NCBI GenBank assembly: GCA_047345645.1
Contig: JBLEFH010000003.1
Origin: JBLEFH01 sp047345645
GTDB lineage: Bacteria; Pseudomonadota; Alphaproteobacteria; Rhodobacterales; Rhodobacteraceae
Length of the DNA stretch: 64,000 nucleotides
Direction: 5' to 3' (one strand)
Shown: piece after piece, positions 58,141 through 64,000 of the stretch
Layout: every line of letters begins with the position of its first letter
How positions within the stretch are numbered: position 1 is the first letter of the stretch
Translations under genes and position numbers: made by a program
Notes under the pieces: model-generated
Seen by the model: the letters and a program-made list of their open reading frames with translations, nothing else
The model's database searches: none
Told to the model about the DNA's origin: nothing

Positions 58141-59783
58141 CCGCACTGACCGCGTTCGGCCCCGATTTTCCCTTCGCTTATGACGATTGGCTGACCCATC
58201 CTTCGGGCATCGGGTCCGTGCCTGCCGAGAAGCATGGCACGAAAATCGCTGTCATCGGCGCGGGCGCGGCGGGCGTTATCGCGGCCTATGAATTGATGAA
58301 ACTGGGCCTGCATCCGGTGGTCTTCGAATCCGGTCAATTCGGTGGCCGCCTCCGTTCGCAAGCCTTTGAGGGCACGGACATTATCGCCGAGCTTGGCGGG
58401 ATGCGCTTCCCCCTCTCCTCGGCGGGATTCTACCACTATGTCAGCAAGGTCGACGGCGAGAGCCAGCCCTTCCCGAACCCGCTGACCCCCGCCGCAAGCT
58501 CTACCGTGATCGACCTTGCGGGTGAGACCTTCTACGCCGAAACGCTCGACGATCTGCCGGATCTCTTCAAAGAAGTCGCCAAAGCCTACGACTCCGCCCT
58601 CGAAGTCGGCGCGCGGTTCAGCGACCTGAAAACGGCGATCCGCAACCGCGATGCGGCCACGATCAAGGAGATCTGGAACCCTATCGTCGCCGATTGGGAC
58701 GAGCGCACCTTCTACGATTTCGTCACCTCGTCCGAAGCCTTCCAGAACCTCTCCTTCCGCCACCGCGAAGTCTTCGGTCAGGTCGGTTTCGGCACCGGAG
58801 GCTGGGACTCGGACTTCCCCAACTCCATGCTTGAAATCTTGCGCGTAAACCTTTGCGAATTCGACGAAAATCAGCATTTCATCGTCGATGGCGTGGAGAG
58901 CGTCCTGCACAAACTCTGGCGGCACGCGCCCGAGACTTGCGCCCATTGGCCGAGCGGCACGACCCTCGCCAGCCTCAACAACGGCGCGACCCGTCCCGGC
59001 GTCACCGCCATCGCGCGCGCAGCCTCAGGCGATCTCACCATCACCGATCAATGGGGCCGGCGCGAGGATTTCCCCGCTGTCATTTCCACCTGCCAAACCC
59101 ATCTGCTGACCACCGCCATCGACACGGATGAGGCCCTCTTCAGCCAGAAAATGTGGATGGCCCTCGACCGCACGCGCTACATGCAGTCGTCGAAAACCTT
59201 CGTCATGGTCGACCGCCCCTTCTGGAAGGATAAAGACCCCGAAACCGGGCGCGACACCATGTCGATGACCCTGACCGACCGCATGACCCGCGGCACCTAT
59301 CTCTTCGACAACGGGCCGGACAAGCCGGGCGTGATCTGCCTCTCCTACGCGTGGATGACCGACGCGCTCAAAATGCTGCCTCTACCGGTCGAAAAACGCG
59401 TCTCCCTCGCCCTGTCGGCGCTTGAAAAGATCTACCCCAATGTCGATATCGCGAGCCACATCATCGGTGACCCGATTGCCGTCAGTTGGGAGAACGATCC
59501 CAATTTCCTCGGGGCGTTCAAAGGCGCGCTGCCGGGACATTATCGTTACAATACGCGCATGTACGGCCATTTCATGCAGGACGAGTTGCCCCCCGAAGAA
59601 CGCGGCCTCTACATCGCGGGCGACGGCGTCAGCTTCACTCCCGCATGGGTTGAGGGCGCTGTGCAAACCGGTCTCAATGCGGTCTGGGGCGTCATGCACC
59701 AGCTTGGCGGGCAAAGCAGCGCCGAGAACCCCGGCCCCGGAGATGTCTGGAAGGACCGCGCCCCGATCCGACTGCCCGAATGA
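58137..59783 (+). CDS. davB: L-lysine 2-monooxygenase (flavin amine oxidase family)
   Basis: Converts L-lysine and oxygen to 5-aminovaleramide, carbon dioxide and water. The 548-residue protein has the FAD motif IAVIGAGAAGVIAAYELMKLG (37 onward), GGRLRSQAFEGTDIIAELGGMRFP, and the C-terminal FAD contact YIAGDGVSFTPAWVEGAVQTGLNAVWGVM. Long stretches match recalled Pseudomonas DavB (ALDRTRYMQSSKTFVMVDRP, DPITVSWExDP-like DPIAVSWENDP) rather than tryptophan 2-monooxygenase, its relative. Together with davA it forms the first two steps of the delta-aminovalerate route of lysine breakdown. ATGA overlap with davA. Confidence 0.9.
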   Translation: MTALTAFGPDFPFAYDDWLTHPSGIGSVPAEKHGTKIAVIGAGAAGVIAAYELMKLGLHPVVFESGQFGGRLRSQAFEGTDIIAELGGMRFPLSSAGFYHYVSKVDGESQPFPNPLTPAASSTVIDLAGETFYAETLDDLPDLFKEVAKAYDSALEVGARFSDLKTAIRNRDAATIKEIWNPIVADWDERTFYDFVTSSEAFQNLSFRHREVFGQVGFGTGGWDSDFPNSMLEILRVNLCEFDENQHFIVDGVESVLHKLWRHAPETCAHWPSGTTLASLNNGATRPGVTAIARAASGDLTITDQWGRREDFPAVISTCQTHLLTTAIDTDEALFSQKMWMALDRTRYMQSSKTFVMVDRPFWKDKDPETGRDTMSMTLTDRMTRGTYLFDNGPDKPGVICLSYAWMTDALKMLPLPVEKRVSLALSALEKIYPNVDIASHIIGDPIAVSWENDPNFLGAFKGALPGHYRYNTRMYGHFMQDELPPEERGLYIAGDGVSFTPAWVEGAVQTGLNAVWGVMHQLGGQSSAENPGPGDVWKDRAPIRLPE

Positions 59784-59884
59784 CCCCGCGAAACTAATCC
59801 ATATTTATTCCCGACGGAAAGAGTGTGACATTTTCACGTCACGCGCCCAAATGGCTTTGGAAAACCCGGAAAGGGTCTCGACTC

Positions 59885-59913
59885 CCATTCCCGAACTTTA
59901 TAGTCGGGAATGG
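59885..59913. promoter_or_regulatory. Perfect inverted repeat bracketing the -10 of the siderophore receptor gene
   Basis: CCATTCCCGA (59885-59894) and TCGGGAATGG (59904-59913) are perfect 10-base arms around a 9-base centre. TATAGT (59899-59904), a good -10, lies in the centre; the corresponding -35 (TCTCGA, 59876-59881) is poor. The repeat ends 20 bases before the receptor start. It could be a repressor operator over the core promoter or, if transcribed, a leader hairpin. Confidence 0.6.
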
Positions 59914-59933
59914 TAACTTCCTTGGTGAGACCC

Positions 59934-62057
59934 ATGAAAACCGCGACCCAACTCTCCCTGCTGGCGGGTGCCAGCCTCTCGACTCTCGCGACATTTGCAC
60001 AGGCGCAAAACACCGCAGACCTCTTCATGCTCGACGAGCTGGTCATCAACTCGACCATCGACCCGACCGCACCGATTGCGGGCTATGTCGCCGATGCATC
60101 GATCTCGGCGAACAAGACCGGCACCCCGATCCTCGAAACCCCGCAATCCGTCTCCGTCATCACCGGCGCGCAGATCGAGGACCAGGGCGCGACCACCATC
60201 GGCGACACGCTCGGCTACACCTCCGGCGTAACCGCGCAGCCATTCGGCACCGATCCGCGTTTTGACAGCCCGACCCTGCGGGGCTTCAACAGCGCTAACT
60301 CGCAATATCTCAATGGCTTGCGGATCATGCGCGATTTCGGCGCGCCCTCCTTCGAGATTTATTCGCTGGAGCGCGTCGAGGTGCTGAAAGGCCCCTCCTC
60401 CGTGCTCTACGGCGCGGGCAACCCCGGCGGGATCTTCAATCAGGTCCAGAAACGCGCGCAATATGGCGATTTCGGCGAGGTCGGCATCGGCGTTGGCGAT
60501 CCGAAAGCGACCGAAGGTTTCGTCGACTGGAACCGCGGGCTCTCCGAGAATTTCGCCGCTCGCCTGACCGCCGTTGCCCGCGACACCGAGGAAGACGTCG
60601 AGGAACTGACCAATGAGCGCGGCTATGTCGGCCTCGCGACCCGCTGGCAAGTGACGCCGACAACCGAGCTGCAATTCCTCGGCTCCTACCAAACCGACAC
60701 GCCGATCACCCCGGCGGGCGTGCCTTACGATCTCCTCGGCCAGATTGACGATGGCACGCTGCGCAGCTTCTATGTCGGCGATCCGGCAGATGATTTCAGC
60801 GACCGGACCAACCGCAACCTTGGTTTTGAGCTCAAGCAGGAGCTCGCCGGCGGCTGGCAACTCAATTCCAACTTCCGCTACCAGAATTTCGACTGGGAGT
60901 ATCGCGGCTTCGATCTCGATCATGAAGTGCTGGATGGCGACACGATCACCCGCGGCATCATCAACCAGTTTGAGGATAGCGAAACATATAATCTCGACAG
61001 CCGCGTGACGGGCACCGTGACCACCGGCGCTGTGACCCACGACCTGATGTTCGGCGTCGATATTCGCCGTTTCGAGGATGAGAACCGCACGGAATTCGCC
61101 GATGCCGGGACGATCAGCGTGTCGAACCCGGTCTATGAGGGCGCGGACATTCAGGCCCCGTGGTATATCGGGGCCAAGGATCTCACCGTCGAGCAGATCG
61201 GCATTTACGCGCAAGACACGCTGAAAGTCGATAACTGGACCGTCGGCATGGCCCTGCGCCACGACTGGGCCGAGCAATCCGGGACCGCCTACAGCAACTA
61301 TAACGGCACCTCGGATGCGGGTCAGGAAGATGAAGCCACCACGGGCCGCATCGGCGTCTCCTATCTCTTCGCCAATGGCATCGCGCCCTATATCAGCTAC
61401 GCGACCTCTTTCGATCCCGAAATTGGCGTCGATGGCGATGGCAATGCGCTGGAGCCCACCGAGGGCAAGCAGATCGAGGCGGGCGTCAAGTATCAGCCCA
61501 CCAATTTCGACGGCTTCTTCACCGCCTCAGTTTATAAGATCGAGCAAACCAATCTTAGCCGGTCCGTTGAGGAGGAGGTCAATGGCGACACCATCGCAGT
61601 GACGCGCCAGATTGGGGAAGCGGAGTCGATTGGCTTCGAACTCGAAGGATCTGTCAGCCTCAATGACAACTGGAACATTCGCGGCGCTTACACCTGGAAC
61701 GAGACGGAGCAGAAAGAAGGCGCGAATGATGACAACTGGCTTGCCAATGCGCCGAAGCACAATGCGAGCCTTTGGGCGAACTACACCTTCTCCGATGGCA
61801 CCACGCTTGAAGGTCTGACCCTAGGCGCAGGCGTGCGCTATATCGGCGAGCGTTATGGCGAGGATGCGAATATCTACAAGATGGACGATGTCACCCTCGT
61901 CGATGCGCAGCTTGCCTATGATCTGACAGACGACGCGAGCTTCTCGCTCAACGTCAGCAACGTGGCCGACGAGGAATATGTCGCGACCTGCACGGCCTTC
62001 TCCTGCTACTATGGCGATGGCCGCGCCTATCAGGCCCGCCTCAACTACAAGTGGTAA
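59934..62057 (+). CDS. TonB-dependent siderophore receptor
   Basis: An outer-membrane receptor of 707 residues. Signal peptide MKTATQLSLLAGASLSTLATFAQAQ is followed by a plug domain (TPILETPQSVSVITGAQIEDQGATTIGDTLGYTSGV...LRGFNSANSQYLNGLR...LERVEVLKGPSSVLYGAGNPGGIFNQVQKR) of the FhuA/FpvA/FoxA type. A 22-strand barrel then ends in the aromatic YKW. The two cysteines in VATCTAFSCYYGDG are typical of the last loop in siderophore receptors. ATG 59934 has a GGTGAG ribosome site. It overlaps the binding-protein gene, forming an iron-siderophore uptake operon. Confidence 0.92.
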   Translation: MKTATQLSLLAGASLSTLATFAQAQNTADLFMLDELVINSTIDPTAPIAGYVADASISANKTGTPILETPQSVSVITGAQIEDQGATTIGDTLGYTSGVTAQPFGTDPRFDSPTLRGFNSANSQYLNGLRIMRDFGAPSFEIYSLERVEVLKGPSSVLYGAGNPGGIFNQVQKRAQYGDFGEVGIGVGDPKATEGFVDWNRGLSENFAARLTAVARDTEEDVEELTNERGYVGLATRWQVTPTTELQFLGSYQTDTPITPAGVPYDLLGQIDDGTLRSFYVGDPADDFSDRTNRNLGFELKQELAGGWQLNSNFRYQNFDWEYRGFDLDHEVLDGDTITRGIINQFEDSETYNLDSRVTGTVTTGAVTHDLMFGVDIRRFEDENRTEFADAGTISVSNPVYEGADIQAPWYIGAKDLTVEQIGIYAQDTLKVDNWTVGMALRHDWAEQSGTAYSNYNGTSDAGQEDEATTGRIGVSYLFANGIAPYISYATSFDPEIGVDGDGNALEPTEGKQIEAGVKYQPTNFDGFFTASVYKIEQTNLSRSVEEEVNGDTIAVTRQIGEAESIGFELEGSVSLNDNWNIRGAYTWNETEQKEGANDDNWLANAPKHNASLWANYTFSDGTTLEGLTLGAGVRYIGERYGEDANIYKMDDVTLVDAQLAYDLTDDASFSLNVSNVADEEYVATCTAFSCYYGDGRAYQARLNYKW

Positions 62058-62932
62058 CTACCGCGCCTATCGGGCGCCGGGCCGCGATGCTCGGCGCCCT
62101 TTCTGTTTGCGCCGCGCCTTTAATCGGGCGCGGCGCCGAGCCGTTGCGGCTCGCGGCGATAGACTGGGCGATGATGGAAACCGCCATCGCCCTCGGTCAC
62201 ATGCCCGTCGCGGCCTGCGAGTTGATCCGCTACCGCGAGGATGCCGTCGCGCCGAACATCCCTTTGAGCGTCACCGATCTCGGCCTGCGCGGCTCGCCGA
62301 ATTTCGAGCTGTTGCAACTCACACGGCCAGACCTGATCCTCTCCTCCAACTACTACACCGGCATCGAGCCCCGCCTCGCCGCCATCGCGCCGGTCATGGC
62401 GCAGCCCTTTTACCTGCCGGGCGAAGCGCCGTGGCCGAAGGCCGTCGCCGCGCTTCATGCGCTGGCGGATCGGCTAGGCAATCCGGGCACGGCCACCCGC
62501 ACCGAAGCGCGCGCCCGCGCCACGCTCGCGGAGCTCTCCACCCGGCTTGATCCGCTCAAAACCCGCCCGGTCTATGTGATCGAAATCGGCGATGCGCGCC
62601 ATTTCCGGGCCTTCGGGGCGGACAGCATGTTCGGCAATATCCTGACCGAACTCGGCTTCGAGAACGCCTGGACCGACCTCAGCCGCTTCGCCTTCGCCGC
62701 GCCGGTGCCGCTGGAGCGGCTGGCCGAGCGCCCGGAGGCGCGGATCGTCCTCGTCTCCGGCATCCCGCCCATTGCCGCCCGCGCCCTCGAAACCTCGGTG
62801 CTTTGGACCCATCTGGAACCGGTCGCCGAAGGCCGCGCCAGCACGCTCGGCGCGGTAAACCCGTTCGGCGGCATCCCGGCGGCGCTACGTTTCGCCGAGC
62901 TTCTGGCTAGCGCGCTCACAGGTGCCGCATGA
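62051..62932 (+). CDS. FhuD-type siderophore ABC substrate-binding protein
   Basis: A 293-residue periplasmic binding protein starting at GTG 62051 inside the receptor's last codons. The N terminus, GRRAAMLGALSVCAAPLIGRGAE, is a twin-arginine-type signal, as for E. coli FhuD. IDWAMMETAIALGHMPVAACELIRYRED and DLGLRGSPNFELLQLTRPDLILSSNYYTGIEPRLAAIAPV are FhuD-like. The domain split by a long helix predicts hydroxamate siderophore binding; the ligand is inferred. ATGA overlap with the permease. Confidence 0.87.
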   Translation: MVTTAPIGRRAAMLGALSVCAAPLIGRGAEPLRLAAIDWAMMETAIALGHMPVAACELIRYREDAVAPNIPLSVTDLGLRGSPNFELLQLTRPDLILSSNYYTGIEPRLAAIAPVMAQPFYLPGEAPWPKAVAALHALADRLGNPGTATRTEARARATLAELSTRLDPLKTRPVYVIEIGDARHFRAFGADSMFGNILTELGFENAWTDLSRFAFAAPVPLERLAERPEARIVLVSGIPPIAARALETSVLWTHLEPVAEGRASTLGAVNPFGGIPAALRFAELLASALTGAA

Positions 62933-64000
62933 CCGCCCGCCGCGCCACGATCTTCGGCCTCTGGTTCCTCCTCTGCGCCGCGCTCTGGGCTCACGCCGCC
63001 CGGCCCTTCCTCGCAAGCGGCTGGCCCGCTTTCCCTTTCAGCGCCGAAACCCTCTCCATCGACAGCCTGCTCTTCGCCTTCGGCCACCTGCCGCGCGGGT
63101 TGATGGCGCTGGTCGCGGGCGCGCTGCTCGGTCTCTCCGGCGCGCTGCTCCAAGCGGTCCTGCGCAACCCGATTGCCGACCCGACCACCCTCGGCATCTC
63201 CTCAGGCGCGCAACTCGCCCTCGTCGCGGTTCTCGTCCTCGCCCCCGAGTGGTTAAGCTGGGGCCGCTGGCCCATTGCGATGCTCGGCGCGGGCGTCTCC
63301 ACCGCGCTCGTCATGGCCATCGGCAGCGCCCGACGATTCTACCCGGTCACCATGGTGATCGCCGGGATGCTCATCGGCCTCTTCGCCTCCAGCGTCGGCG
63401 CGGCGATGACCCTGTCGCAAGGACAATATCTCTTCTCGCTCGTCATCTGGAATGGCGGCTCGCTGGTCCAGACCGGCTGGGGACCGGCCCTCGCCCTCAC
63501 CGCTATCCTCGCTTGCGGCGCCCTCGCCAGCGCCCTTCTCGCAAGGCCGCTCTCCGTTCTCGCCCTCGGCGAAACCGGCGCGACGTCGCTCGGTCTCAAC
63601 GGCAGCCGCATCCGCCTTCTCGCCATTGCGCTGGCTGCAATCCTCGCCGCCAGCGTCTCCGCCGCTGTGGGGCTCGTCGCCTTTATCGGCCTCGCCGCAC
63701 CGGCCCTTGCCCGCGCTCTCGGCGCGCGAAGCCTAAAGCAACTCCTGGCGCTCTCCCCGCTCACCGGCGCGCTGATCCTCTCGCTCTGCGACGGGCTCGT
63801 CATGCTCGCTGGCGGCGCGAGCGGCGAGATGTTCCCGACCGGCGCGATCACCGGCCTCATCGGCGGCCCGCTCCTTCTGTGGATGCTCCCGCGCCTGCGC
63901 AGCACGCCGCCGCCCGCCACGAAAGAGCGCGTGAAACGGCGCGATCGCCCCACCCCTATGCTCGCGGCCTTCGCCGTTTTCCTCTTGGTCTCAACGATCA
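62929..64000 (+). CDS. FhuB-type siderophore ABC permease, 3' end outside window
   Basis: The frame is open to the window edge (357 codons). Membrane segments follow the FecCD/BtuC pattern: GHLPRGLMALVAGALLGLSGALLQAVLRNPIADPTTLGISSGAQLALV, then RSLKQLLALSPLTGALILSLCDGLVMLA, GEMFPTGAITGLIGGPLLLWML. A normal single permease would end about here (330 residues), but the frame continues into a new membrane-like segment, MLAAFAVFLLVSTI. This suggests a fused double permease as in FhuB. The continuation and the stop cannot be seen. Confidence 0.85.
   Translation, partial: MTARRATIFGLWFLLCAALWAHAARPFLASGWPAFPFSAETLSIDSLLFAFGHLPRGLMALVAGALLGLSGALLQAVLRNPIADPTTLGISSGAQLALVAVLVLAPEWLSWGRWPIAMLGAGVSTALVMAIGSARRFYPVTMVIAGMLIGLFASSVGAAMTLSQGQYLFSLVIWNGGSLVQTGWGPALALTAILACGALASALLARPLSVLALGETGATSLGLNGSRIRLLAIALAAILAASVSAAVGLVAFIGLAAPALARALGARSLKQLLALSPLTGALILSLCDGLVMLAGGASGEMFPTGAITGLIGGPLLLWMLPRLRSTPPPATKERVKRRDRPTPMLAAFAVFLLVSTI

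Noticed and set aside
59898..61277. 459-residue antisense frame under the TonB receptor
   Set aside because: Shadow; the receptor frame has signal, plug and barrel features.
1..64000. tRNA, rRNA, CRISPR arrays, insertion sequences, integrase or toxin-antitoxin genes
   Set aside because: I looked for cloverleaf ends, repeated spacers, transposase motifs and paired small genes on both strands and found none.

Overview
The window is about 63% GC, densely coding, and looks like the chromosome of an alphaproteobacterium of the Rhodobacterales (Rhodobacteraceae/roseobacter type). The evidence is gene content and order: ribB-ribH-nusB, an hprK-rapZ-EIIA-HPr phosphorelay beside pckA, the run folK-rpoZ-rsh-DUF2062-pdxJ-acpS-lepB-rnc-era-DUF1491-recO, ethylmalonyl-CoA pathway enzymes, and argH-lptM-DUF2834-lysA-DUF4175. 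I see no rRNA, tRNA, insertion sequence, prophage or CRISPR array. No gene-free stretch exceeds about 160 bases.

Layout. (a) 1-971: an AT-rich tetratricopeptide gene, cut by the window edge and broken by an in-frame stop, the only clearly foreign-looking DNA. (b) 1-9.3 kb: riboflavin synthesis and nusB, a lipoprotein, parC, an SDR, a HIG1-like membrane protein, cobalamin adenosyltransferase and etfBA. (c) 9.3-18.2 kb: hbdA, the regulatory PTS operon, pckA and a methylsuccinyl-CoA dehydrogenase (mcd). (d) 18.2-27.6 kb: a long minus-strand housekeeping run. (e) 27.6-35.6 kb: NYN protein, family 5 uracil-DNA glycosylase, a FucP-type sugar transporter, an unrecognised 42-residue small gene, ispH, rnhA and a TRIC channel. 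(f) 35.6-48.9 kb: fmt, an active and a degenerate deformylase, mcl1, argH, lptM, lysA, an aldehyde dehydrogenase and others. (g) 48.9-57.3 kb: tungstate uptake (tupBCA) and almost the whole molybdenum cofactor pathway on two divergent arms. (h) 57.3-64 kb: a davA-davB lysine-to-5-aminovalerate pair, then a TonB-dependent siderophore receptor with a FhuD/FhuB-type transporter running off the end.

How the genes work together. EtfAB (electron acceptor for acyl-CoA dehydrogenases), Mcd, Mcl1, HbdA and the corrinoid adenosyltransferase all serve acetyl-CoA/C4 assimilation through the ethylmalonyl-CoA route, and PckA links it to gluconeogenesis. The HprK/EIIA/HPr relay beside pckA is a likely carbon-status sensor. 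TupABC supplies tungstate to the adjacent cofactor genes.

No wholly new multi-gene system is evident. The best leads are: a LacI-type operator shared by pckA and an unrecognised small-protein gene at 30848; repeat-rich control regions before mcl1 and mcd; a perfect inverted repeat bracketing the -10 of the siderophore receptor gene; a deformylase paralogue lacking its metal Cys and catalytic Glu; and an interrupted TPR gene in AT-rich DNA. Product names come from my reading of motifs and recalled family sequences; no database search was run.
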